A stretch of 22,448 nucleotides of DNA from CF-161 sp035263645 (GTDB lineage Bacteria; Chloroflexota; Dormibacteria; Dormibacterales; Dormibacteraceae): contig DATFRD010000068.1 in assembly GCA_035263645.1 (NCBI GenBank), forward strand, positions 1 through 22,448, given 5' to 3'. Positions 15,229 through 22,079 of the stretch are shown here, piece by piece. Position 1 is the stretch's first letter. Each line of letters starts with the position of its first letter. The position numbers and the translations under genes are program-made. The notes below the pieces were generated by a model. The model saw only the letters and a program-made list of their open reading frames with translations. It had not been told where the DNA came from and did no database searches.

Positions 15229-15768
15229 TCACGCATAGAGTGGGTCGTCGCGGAACACCGACATGACGTGCTTGGCGATCAGCTCGCCCTCCAGCATCGT
15301 GTCCCGCCACAGCGTCCCCTCGACCCGGTATCCGCACCGCTCGTACACGCGCCGGCCCCGGTCGTTGCCCTCGTACACGTACAGGCAGACTTTCTCCATG
15401 CCCAGGTGCCGGAAGGCGAAACGGGTCGCCAGGAAGCACGCCTCGGTGCCGTAGCCGTGGCCCCAGCGGACGGGTGGGCCGATGTGAATGCCCCACCAGC
15501 AGTGCCGGTGGCTGTGGTCGATGCGGTCGAGGCCGGTCAGGCCGAGGCACTGGCCGTCGTCCAGCGTCTCGATGGCCCACAGGATGTCACCGGGCGTCGC
15601 GCTCGTGACGAATCCGGAGAAGTCCTCCAGCGAGTAGGGGTTCCACGCCCACGTCCCCAGGTGCCGGACGACCTGCGGGTCGGCCAGGTTGGCCACGATG
15701 GCGGTCGCGTCCGCGGCCCGCGGCGCGCGAAGCTGAACGAGGCTGCCGGTGAGGTCCGCCCTGGTCAG
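15229..15768 (-). CDS. GNAT family N-acetyltransferase, paralogue 2 (probable CTG start)
   Basis: 179 residues if read from CTG 15768. The family N-terminus DLTGSLVQLRAPRAADATAI is encoded upstream of the first GTG (15696), so a start at 15696 would delete the first strand and helix. No ATG, GTG or TTG lies in frame between that GTG and the dehydrogenase coding region checked back to about 15801; CTG 15768 overlaps the E1 beta stop (CTGA), with GAGGAG 12 nt upstream. Core motifs: RWGHGYGTEA, LGMEKVCLYVYEGNDRGRRV and YRVEGTLWRD, nearly the same as in paralogue 1. Likely translationally coupled to E1 beta. The family call is firm; the exact start is not. Substrate unknown. Confidence 0.75.
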   Translation of the reverse strand: MTRADLTGSLVQLRAPRAADATAIVANLADPQVVRHLGTWAWNPYSLEDFSGFVTSATPGDILWAIETLDDGQCLGLTGLDRIDHSHRHCWWGIHIGPPVRWGHGYGTEACFLATRFAFRHLGMEKVCLYVYEGNDRGRRVYERCGYRVEGTLWRDTMLEGELIAKHVMSVFRDDPLYA

Positions 15769-16748
15769 TAGGCCCTGAGCCTCCTCATGGCGTCCGCGAT
15801 CCGGGCGGGGTTCGGGAGGAACGCCTCCTCCTGGGCGTGGTTGAACGGCATGGCCGGCACGTCCGGGCCCGCCACCCGGGTGACCGGGGCGTCCAGGTAC
15901 GCGAAGCCCTCACCGGCGATGACCGCGGCCACCTCCGCCCCGAAGCCCCCGGTCAGGTTGTCCTCGTGGACCACCATCGCCCTCGACGTCTTCTCCACCG
16001 ACCTCAGGATCGTATCCCGGTCGAGCGGCTGGAGAGTGCGCAGGTCGATGACCTCGGCGCTGATGCCCTCGGCCGCCGCCGTCTCGGCGGCCTCGAGGCA
16101 GTGGTGGACCATGAGGCCCCAGGCCACGCAGGTGAGGTGGCGACCCTCGCGCCGGACCGCGGCCGGCCCGATCGGCGTCACGTACTCCCCGTCCGGCACC
16201 TCGCCCTTGATCAGGCGGTAGGCCTTCTTGTGCTCGAAGAACATGACCGGGTCCGGGTCGCGGATCGCGGACTTGAGCAGCCCCTTGGCGTCCTCGGGCG
16301 TGCTCGGGATGACCACCTTCAGGCCAGGCACGTGTGCGTAGAAAGCCTCGACCGACTGGGAGTGGTAGAGGCCGCCGTGAACGCCCCCGCCGAACGGCGC
16401 TCTGACCACGATCGGGCACGACCACTCGCCGTTCGACCGGTAGCGAATGCGGGCCGCCTCGCTCACCAGCTGGTCGAACGCGGGGTGGATGAAGTCCGCG
16501 AACTGGATCTCGGCGACGGGGATCAGACCGTTCAGGGCCGCGCCGATGGCGACCCCCACGATGCCGGACTCGGCGAGGGGCGTGTCGAGCACCCTGGCGT
16601 CTCCGAACCGGGCGTGCAGGCCCTCGGTCGCCAGGAACACGCCCCCCTTCCTGCCGACGTCCTCGCCCAGCACCCAGACGCGGTCGTCGCGCTCCATCTC
16701 CTCGGCGAGCGCCTCGCGGACGCCCTCGATCAGCGTTCTGACAGCCAC
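15765..16748 (-). CDS. bkdB: Branched-chain 2-oxoacid dehydrogenase E1 component, beta subunit
   Basis: 327 residues, normal for the beta subunit of the thiamine-diphosphate E1 alpha2-beta2 enzyme. Seen: VLGEDVGRKGGVFLATEGL, DTPLAESGIVGVAIGAAL, AEIQFADFIHPAFDQLVSEA, the FGGGVHGGLYHSQSVEAF segment and PGLKVVIPSTPEDAKGLLKS, and RLIKGEVPDGEY. The last pieces are closer to branched-chain (BkdB) than to pyruvate E1 beta. The complex oxidatively decarboxylates the keto acids of Val, Leu and Ile, giving the acyl-CoA primers for branched fatty acids. GTG 16748 lies 3 nt after the E1 alpha stop, behind GGGGAGGG. No E2 or E3 gene follows within this cluster. Pyruvate specificity cannot be fully excluded. 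Confidence 0.9.
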   Translation of the reverse strand: MAVRTLIEGVREALAEEMERDDRVWVLGEDVGRKGGVFLATEGLHARFGDARVLDTPLAESGIVGVAIGAALNGLIPVAEIQFADFIHPAFDQLVSEAARIRYRSNGEWSCPIVVRAPFGGGVHGGLYHSQSVEAFYAHVPGLKVVIPSTPEDAKGLLKSAIRDPDPVMFFEHKKAYRLIKGEVPDGEYVTPIGPAAVRREGRHLTCVAWGLMVHHCLEAAETAAAEGISAEVIDLRTLQPLDRDTILRSVEKTSRAMVVHEDNLTGGFGAEVAAVIAGEGFAYLDAPVTRVAGPDVPAMPFNHAQEEAFLPNPARIADAMRRLRAY

Positions 16749-16751
16749 CGG

Positions 16752-17783
16752 TCAGCCCTCCCCGGCAAAGACGTGGCGGAGCAGGTCGCCGGCCTCGGGG
16801 TGGGCCGCCGCCTCGGCCGCCCCCACGGCGTCTTCCACGTCTGCCGCGCATTCCCGCTGCACGGCTTCGTCCTCCTCCTCCGAGAGCAGGCTCTCGTCGG
16901 CGAGGTAGTTGCGGAAGCGCTCGATCGGGTCCCGGCGCAGGAGCGCCTCCAGCTCCTCCCGCGGTCGGTATCGGCGCTGGTCGTCGTCCGAGGAGTGGGA
17001 CGTGAAGCGGGCCACCTTGGCGCAGATCAGGCTTGGGCCGCCGCCGGACCGGGCCCGGTCGACGGCCTCCTTCGTGGCCGCGTAGACGGCCATGAGGTCG
17101 CCGCCGTCCACCGTGGCGCCGGCCATGCCGTAGCCGGTGGCGCGTTCGGCGGCCGAGTCCACGCCCATCTGGAGGCGGTGGGGCACGGAGATCGCGTAGT
17201 CGTTGTCCTGCACGATGCAGACGAACGGCAGCCGGTGGACGCCGGCGAAGTTCATGGCCTCGTGCCAGTCGCCCTTCGACGTGGCGCCCTCGCCCAGCGA
17301 GGCCACCGCCACCTCATCCAGACCGCGCACCCTGCTCGCGTAGGCGACGCCGACCGCGTGCAGCACCTGGGTCGCCACCGTGCTGGAGGTGGTGAGGATC
17401 CGGGCCCTCCTCAGGCCAAAGTGCGAGGGCATCTGGCGCCCGCCCGAGGCCGGGTCGGCGGCCCGGGCGAACACGGCCATCATGAATTCCCTGGCCGTCA
17501 TGCCCAGGGCGATGCAGAACGCCAGGTCGCGGTAGTAGGGGGCCAGCCAGTCGACCCCGGGCCGCATGGCGGCCGCCGCCCCCACCTGGGCGGCCTCGTG
17601 GCCCTGGCCCGAGATCACGAATGGAGCCCTGCCCTGCCGGTTCAGGACCCACATCCGGCGATCCAGCGCCCTGGCCAGCACCAAGTGCCGGAACATGGTG
17701 CGCAGCTGCTCCCCGCCGAGGCCGAGGGCCGCGTGGCGGGGCTCTCGCGCGGTGGTAGCCCTTCCAGGATCCTCTTCGCTCAT
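16752..17783 (-). CDS. bkdA: Branched-chain 2-oxoacid dehydrogenase E1 component, alpha subunit
   Basis: 343 residues. Seen: SGQGHEAAQVGAAAAM (58-73), PYYRDLAF, RQMPSHFG (116-123), and the thiamine-diphosphate motif running from G164-E-G166 through HEAMNFAGVHRLPFV to DNDYAIS (193-199). The usual GDG is GEG and the usual NN is DN here; both are conservative. HSSDDD (263-268) followed by RYRPREE matches the regulatory loop of branched-chain E1 alpha and supports Bkd over pyruvate dehydrogenase. ATG 17783 is used: an in-frame ATG 13 codons upstream adds a basic stretch not typical of the family. CATAAT 9 nt upstream is a possible -10, implying a nearly leaderless mRNA. First gene of the E1 alpha-E1 beta-GNAT-GNAT cluster. 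Confidence 0.9.
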   Translation of the reverse strand: MSEEDPGRATTAREPRHAALGLGGEQLRTMFRHLVLARALDRRMWVLNRQGRAPFVISGQGHEAAQVGAAAAMRPGVDWLAPYYRDLAFCIALGMTAREFMMAVFARAADPASGGRQMPSHFGLRRARILTTSSTVATQVLHAVGVAYASRVRGLDEVAVASLGEGATSKGDWHEAMNFAGVHRLPFVCIVQDNDYAISVPHRLQMGVDSAAERATGYGMAGATVDGGDLMAVYAATKEAVDRARSGGGPSLICAKVARFTSHSSDDDQRRYRPREELEALLRRDPIERFRNYLADESLLSEEEDEAVQRECAADVEDAVGAAEAAAHPEAGDLLRHVFAGEG

Positions 17784-17792
17784 CGTCAGGCG

Positions 17793-17798
17793 ATTATG
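17793..17798 (-). promoter_or_regulatory. -10 box of the bkdA operon
   Basis: CATAAT on the minus strand, 9 nt before ATG 17783. There is no Shine-Dalgarno in between and no clear -35. Confidence 0.35.
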
Positions 17799-17830
17799 GC
17801 GCTTTCGACGGTCAGGGCCCATGGCGGCTT

Positions 17831-17877
17831 TGCTGCAATGACCGATGTAGCGTTCGGGGAGCGGGCGGGTTGCAGCA
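17831..17877. promoter_or_regulatory. Spaced inverted repeat between bkdA and whiA
   Basis: TGCTGCAA (17831-17838) and TTGCAGCA (17870-17877) are perfect 8-bp inverted half-sites 31 bp apart, lying between the two divergent transcription units. They may be a two-site operator for a regulator of either unit; the regulator is not identifiable. Confidence 0.3.
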
Positions 17878-17913
17878 GGGACGCTGCCTTAGGAACTATT
17901 GACCGAAATGACC

Positions 17914-17942
17914 TGGCACGTCGGGTGGCACGTGACTAGACT
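17914..17942 (+). promoter_or_regulatory. Putative whiA promoter with duplicated TGGCACGT
   Basis: TGGCACGT occurs at 17914-17921 and again at 17926-17933 (12-bp step, close to one helical turn), directly before a -10-like TAGACT at 17937-17942. The repeats occupy the -35 area, so they could be a binding site for an activator or repressor. The leader to the ATC start would be about 40 nt. A TTGACC at 17899-17904 is too far to serve as -35. Confidence 0.35.
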
Positions 17943-17989
17943 GGACGACCGCGCGGGGGAGGGCAGTCAACGCCGGAGGTGATGGCGCC

Positions 17990-18973
17990 ATCTCATTCGC
18001 AGCCGAAGTCAAGAGCGAGCTCGCGGGCCTGACCCCGGCCCGTCCCTGCTGTCAGCTTAGCGAGCTCCTTGGGATCTTCTACTCGTCGAAGGGCCGTCTC
18101 ATCAGGAGCGGCGACGGTCAGGCCGCGTACTTTCCGCTGCTCCGCAACACCGCCGCGAGGAAGGTCGTCCGCCTGGCGAGGCTGCTCGGCGGTCTCGAGG
18201 CGAAGTACCAGGCGGCCAGGAGCGCCAAGCAGATGACGTTCTTCGTCGAGCTCCTGCTGCCGCGCGGGCTCGAGGCGCAGTTCGGACAGCCCGCGGCCCG
18301 CGCCTGCCCGGAGTCGCCGTGCGACCGGAAGGCGATGCTGCGCGGCCTCTTCATGGGCTGCGGGTCTGTGAACGCGCCCAGCGCCCGGTATCACCTGGAG
18401 CTCGTGCTGCCGACCCACGGTTGGGCGACCAAGCTGGCCGTGCTGATGCAGGAGCAGGGTATGCGGGCCGGGGTCACCGAGCGGGCCGGCCACCAGCTCC
18501 TCTATCTGAAGGATGGCGACAGCATCGTGCGGATGCTGTCCCTCATGGGCGCCTCGCGCGCCGTGATGGAGTTCGAGAACGTCCGCGTGGTCCGCGAGGT
18601 CAGCGGGCAGGTGAACCGGCGGCTGAACTTCGAGACCGCGAACATCGACAAGACCATCGGCTCGGCCATGCGCCAGGTCTCCGCCATCGACCAGCTCGAG
18701 CGTCTGGGCCGGCTGCCGGAGCTCTCTCCGGCCCTCCGTGAGGTCGCCCAGGCCCGACGGGCCAACCCGGAGCTGAACCTGGCCGAGCTCGCTGCTCGCA
18801 TGCGGCTGTCCAAGTCGGCGGTCAACCACCGGCTGCGTCGTCTCGTCGAGACAGCAGAGGGCCGGAGCGACGACGGCGAGGAGGCTCCACCCGGGCTCTC
18901 GGCAGCCCGCAACGGCCACGACGGAGTTCCGGTCCAGCGCGAGGTGGCTGCGCTCGGCAGGCGCCTGGCGTAG
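17990..18973 (+). CDS. whiA: WhiA sporulation/cell-division regulator family protein, apparent ATC start
   Basis: 327 residues. WhiA proteins carry a degenerate LAGLIDADG homing-endonuclease fold plus a C-terminal helix-turn-helix; in Streptomyces WhiA controls sporulation septation with WhiB. Seen: SFAAEVKSELAGL and CCQLSELLG at the N-terminus, RKAMLRGLFMGCGSVNAP and YHLELVLP, KDGDSIVRMLSLMGAS, NRRLNFETANIDKTIGSAM, and the helix-turn-helix LAELAARMRLSKSAVNHRL near 265-283. The frame is closed upstream by TGA 17933-17935, and no ATG, GTG, TTG or CTG lies between it and ATC 17990. That ATC aligns with the Met of the conserved MSF N-terminus and sits behind GGAGGTGAT (17975-17983). The first in-frame ATG, 18233, would remove the first 81 residues. 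Followed by the glycolytic genes. Confidence 0.92.
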   Translation: MSFAAEVKSELAGLTPARPCCQLSELLGIFYSSKGRLIRSGDGQAAYFPLLRNTAARKVVRLARLLGGLEAKYQAARSAKQMTFFVELLLPRGLEAQFGQPAARACPESPCDRKAMLRGLFMGCGSVNAPSARYHLELVLPTHGWATKLAVLMQEQGMRAGVTERAGHQLLYLKDGDSIVRMLSLMGASRAVMEFENVRVVREVSGQVNRRLNFETANIDKTIGSAMRQVSAIDQLERLGRLPELSPALREVAQARRANPELNLAELAARMRLSKSAVNHRLRRLVETAEGRSDDGEEAPPGLSAARNGHDGVPVQREVAALGRRLA

Positions 18974-18998
18974 CCTGTCTTCCCGGACCCGCGCCTTC

Positions 18999-19020
18999 CG
19001 CGAACCGCGGTAAGTTCGCG
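18999..19020. promoter_or_regulatory. Perfect 7-bp inverted repeat between whiA and gap
   Basis: CGCGAAC (18999-19005) and GTTCGCG (19014-19020) flank an 8-bp centre. It lies 26 bp after the whiA stop and 74 bp before the gap start. It could be an operator for the glycolytic genes or a weak hairpin limiting whiA read-through. Confidence 0.4.
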
Positions 19021-19093
19021 CGGCCCAGCACAGCATGAACGTCGAACGGCGGGTCCTCGGGGCCGCGCCGGCCGCGCAATCGGAGGCATCCGC

Positions 19094-20107
19094 ATGTCAG
19101 CAGTCCGGGTCGGGATCAATGGGTTCGGCCGTATCGGCCGGAACATCCTTCGCGCCGCATACCAGCTCAATCGGGACATCGACGTCGTCGCCGTCAACGA
19201 CCTTGGCGACTCGGCGACGTTCGCGCACCTTCTGAAGTACGACACCGCGCTGGGCACGTTCGCCGCGCCGGTCGAGACCAGGAACGGGGAGATCCTCGTC
19301 GACGGCCGGCCCATGAAGTTCCTCTCGGTCCGGGACCCGGCCGAGCTGCCGTGGCGCGACCTCGGCGCCGACATCGTTGTGGAGTCGACCGGGCTGTTCA
19401 CGGACGCGGCCCAGGCGCGGGTCCACATCGACAGGGGGGGCGCCCGCAAGGTGATCATCTCGGCGCCGGCGACCCACCAGGACTACACCGTGGTCATGGG
19501 CGTCAACCACCGGGGCTACGACCCGGCCAGGCACCACGTGATCTCCAACGGGAGCTGCACCACCAACTGCTTCGTCCCGCTGGCGAAGGTGCTGAACGAC
19601 CAGTTCGGGGTGGAGCGGGGCATGATGACCACGGTCCACGCCTACACCGCGGACCAGCGCCTGCAGGACCTGCCGCACCGGGACCTGCGCCGGGCCAGGG
19701 CCGCCGCCGACAACATCATCCCGACCTCGACCGGTGCCAACCGGGCGGTCGCCGAAGTCCTGCCCGAGCTGTCCGGCCGGTTCGTCGGGATGTCCTTCCG
19801 GGTGCCGGTGCTGGACGTGTCCGTCGTCGACCTCAGCGTCGAGCTGGGCCGGGCGACTACGGTCGAGGAGATCAACGCGGCCTTCGAGGAGGCCGCCGGC
19901 GGTGAGCTTCGGGGCATCCTGGCGGTCACCCGCGAGGAGCTCGTGTCCTCGGACTTCAAGAACGACCCCCACTCCTCGATCGTCGACGCGCTCGCGACGC
20001 TGATGCTCGGCGACCGCTGGGCCAAGGTCGTGTCCTGGTACGACAACGAGTGGGGCTTCAGCTGCCGGATGGTCGACCTGATCACGTACATGGCAGAACG
20101 CTTGTAG
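19094..20107 (+). CDS. gap: Glyceraldehyde-3-phosphate dehydrogenase, type I
   Basis: 337 residues, full length. It oxidises and phosphorylates glyceraldehyde-3-phosphate to 1,3-bisphosphoglycerate with NAD+ in glycolysis. Seen: GINGFGRIGR (7-16), AVNDL (33-37, acidic residue that fits NAD rather than NADP), catalytic C155 in SNGSCTTN, H182 in TTVHAYT, DLPHRDLRRARAAA and IIPTSTGA, and SWYDNEWGFS near the C-terminus. Two normally near-invariant positions differ: SNASCTTN is SNGSCTTN, and the Tyr of WGYS is Phe; the catalytic pair is intact. ATG 19094 has GGAGG 7 nt upstream. pgk starts 14 nt after its stop, so gap-pgk-tpiA-gpmA form an operon. Confidence 0.97.
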   Translation: MSAVRVGINGFGRIGRNILRAAYQLNRDIDVVAVNDLGDSATFAHLLKYDTALGTFAAPVETRNGEILVDGRPMKFLSVRDPAELPWRDLGADIVVESTGLFTDAAQARVHIDRGGARKVIISAPATHQDYTVVMGVNHRGYDPARHHVISNGSCTTNCFVPLAKVLNDQFGVERGMMTTVHAYTADQRLQDLPHRDLRRARAAADNIIPTSTGANRAVAEVLPELSGRFVGMSFRVPVLDVSVVDLSVELGRATTVEEINAAFEEAAGGELRGILAVTREELVSSDFKNDPHSSIVDALATLMLGDRWAKVVSWYDNEWGFSCRMVDLITYMAERL

Positions 20108-20121
20108 CCGGGCACGCGGGG

Positions 20122-21294
20122 ATGAAGGCTTCCTACGAGACGCTCGACCTGCGAGGGCTGCGCGTGCTCGTGCGCGAGGACCTCAACGTGCCGCTGCGAG
20201 AGGGTGCTGTCGCCGACGACACGCGGATCCGCGCGGCGCTGCCGACGATCCGCGACCTGGCCGAGCGGGACGCCCGCGTGATCGTCATGTCGCACCTGGG
20301 CCGGCCGAAGGGCCGGCCCGTCGCGGCGCTCTCGCTGCGCCCGGTCGCAGCGCGGCTCGGCGAGCTGCTCGACCGCCCGGTCGGCTTCGCCGCGGACTGC
20401 GTCGGCCCTGTCGCGGCAGCCGCCATCGCCCGGCTGTCGGAGGGCGACGTGCTGCTGCTCGAGAACGTGCGCTTCCACCCCGGCGACGAGGAGAACGACC
20501 CGGAGTTCGCGCGGCAGCTGGCGATGCACGGGGACGTCTACGTCAACGACGCGTTCGCTGCGTCCCATCGGGCCCACGCTTCGGTCGTCGGGGTGGCGGC
20601 GCACCTGCCCGCGTACGCCGGGCGTCTCATGCTGGCGGAGCTGCACGCGCTGCACCGGGCGCTGGACGATCCCCGGCGGCCCCTGGTCGCGATCGTGGGC
20701 GGCGCCAAGGTGTCGACCAAGGCGGGCGTGCTGCGGTTCCTCCTGCCACGGGTCGACGTGCTCCTGGTCGGCGGGGCCATGGCGAACACGTTCTTCAAGG
20801 CCGAGGGCAGGGAGGTGGGGAGCAGCCTCGTCGAGGACGGCGCCCTTGACACCGCTCGGGTGGTGGAGGGGGAGGCCGGCGCCAAGCTCTCTCTCCCCGT
20901 GGACGCCGTGTGTGCGCGGCGGCCCGAGGCCGGAGTGGAGACCGAGGTCCGACCGGTGGACCGCATCGAGCCGGGCTGGATGGCGCTCGACGTGGGCCCG
21001 GCGACGGTGGCCCGGTTCGCGGAGCGCCTGCATGGCGCCGGCACGGTGGTCTGGAACGGTCCGGTCGGGATGTTCGAGGTCACCGAGTTCAGCCGCGGCA
21101 CGAAGGCGGTCGGCGAGGCCGTGGCCGGGTCGGGGGCGTACTCGCTGGTGGGCGGCGGAGACACCGCCGCCGCAGTCGAGGCGCTGGGCCTGGCCGGCCG
21201 TTTCTCGCACGTCTCGACCGGCGGGGGCGCCACGCTGGAGTACCTGGAGGGGCGCGAGCTGCCCGGCGTCGCTGTGCTGAAGGACGAGACGTGA
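20122..21294 (+). CDS. pgk: Phosphoglycerate kinase
   Basis: 390 residues. It transfers the acyl phosphate of 1,3-bisphosphoglycerate to ADP in glycolysis. Seen: VLVREDLNVPL (15-25; the usual form is VRVDFNVP, and the substrate-binding Asp and Asn are kept), MSHLGRPKG (arginine and substrate loop), LLLENVRFHPGDEEND, YVNDAFAASHRAHAS, VGGAKVSTKAGVL, LVGGAMANTFFKA, NGPVGMFE and the C-terminal GGGDTAAA...STGGGATLEYLEG nucleotide-binding stretch. ATG 20122 is chosen, where the first beta strand begins; longer frames only run into gap. Its TGA overlaps the GTG of tpiA (GTGA). Confidence 0.97.
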   Translation: MKASYETLDLRGLRVLVREDLNVPLREGAVADDTRIRAALPTIRDLAERDARVIVMSHLGRPKGRPVAALSLRPVAARLGELLDRPVGFAADCVGPVAAAAIARLSEGDVLLLENVRFHPGDEENDPEFARQLAMHGDVYVNDAFAASHRAHASVVGVAAHLPAYAGRLMLAELHALHRALDDPRRPLVAIVGGAKVSTKAGVLRFLLPRVDVLLVGGAMANTFFKAEGREVGSSLVEDGALDTARVVEGEAGAKLSLPVDAVCARRPEAGVETEVRPVDRIEPGWMALDVGPATVARFAERLHGAGTVVWNGPVGMFEVTEFSRGTKAVGEAVAGSGAYSLVGGGDTAAAVEALGLAGRFSHVSTGGGATLEYLEGRELPGVAVLKDET

Positions 21295-22079
21295 CGGGCA
21301 TGCTCCGCCCGCTGCTGGCGGCCAACTGGAAGATGAACCCGCTCCGCGCCGCCGATGCCGTCGAGCTTGCCCGGGCGGTCGTCCCAGCGGCTCAGGAGCA
21401 CGCCGCGCGGGTCGAGGTGGCGCTGTTCCCGCCCTTCCCCTGGCTGCTGCCGGTCGCCGGCGCGCTCGAGGGCACGGGCGTGGGCCTCGGTGCGCAGGAC
21501 TGCCACTGGGAGCGCTCCGGCGCCTACACGGGTGAGGTCTCCCCGGCCATGCTGGCGGGCTGGTGCGGCCGGGTGATCGTGGGCCACTCCGAGCGGCGCG
21601 TGGGCCTGGGCGAGACCGACGAGCAGGTGGCGCGCAAGGCCGCAGCGGCGTCGGCGACCGGTCTCGGCGTGATCGTCTGCGTCGGCGAGCGGGAGGAGCA
21701 GTTCCTGGCCGGCGAGACGCGGCAGGTCGTGGCGGCCCAGCTGGCTGCGGCGCTGCGACCGCTCGACCGGGCCGCCGCCGGCCGGCTGGTGATCGCGTAC
21801 GAGCCGATCTGGGCGATCGGGACAGGCCGCAATGCCGACCCTGCCCACGCCGGCGCCACAATGGAGGCGCTGAGGCACGGGCTGGAGGAGGCGCTCGGAG
21901 ACGCCGCGACCCCGGTGCGCGTGCTGTACGGCGGCAGCGTCAATGCCGGCAATGTGGCCTCCTACGTGGGGCTGCCCGTGTGCGACGGCTGCCTGGTCGG
22001 CGGAGCCAGCCTGCAGCCGGCAGAGTTCTCGGCCATGATCTCGGCCGTGGCCGGCGTCGCCGGCGGCCGGCGGACGTGA
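21291..22079 (+). CDS. tpiA: Triosephosphate isomerase
   Basis: 262 residues from GTG 21291, which overlaps the pgk stop as GTGA and has AAGGA 6 nt upstream; ATG 21300 is the other candidate and gives 259 residues. The enzyme interconverts dihydroxyacetone phosphate and glyceraldehyde-3-phosphate. Seen: AANWKMN with N12 and K14 (numbered from GTG), VIVGHSERR with the electrophile H99, YEPIWAIGTG with the catalytic base E171, and VLYGGSVNAGN then DGCLVGGASL, the phosphate-binding loops. All active-site residues are present. Its stop overlaps the start of gpmA. Confidence 0.97.
   Translation: MTGMLRPLLAANWKMNPLRAADAVELARAVVPAAQEHAARVEVALFPPFPWLLPVAGALEGTGVGLGAQDCHWERSGAYTGEVSPAMLAGWCGRVIVGHSERRVGLGETDEQVARKAAAASATGLGVIVCVGEREEQFLAGETRQVVAAQLAAALRPLDRAAAGRLVIAYEPIWAIGTGRNADPAHAGATMEALRHGLEEALGDAATPVRVLYGGSVNAGNVASYVGLPVCDGCLVGGASLQPAEFSAMISAVAGVAGGRRT

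Noticed and set aside
17914..17930. Sigma-54 promoter (TGGCACG) upstream of whiA
   Set aside because: The required TTGC element at the fixed spacing is absent; the TGGCACG is simply repeated. Sigma-54 is also not expected in actinomycetes.
17982..18032. ATG 17982 as the whiA start
   Set aside because: It is in another frame and meets TGA within 17 codons; it would need a frameshift to join WhiA. It stays as the alternative if a sequencing error is shown.
19002..19018. LexA/SOS box (GAAC...GTTC) before gap
   Set aside because: Gram-positive LexA sites have 4 bases between GAAC and GTTC; here there are 8.
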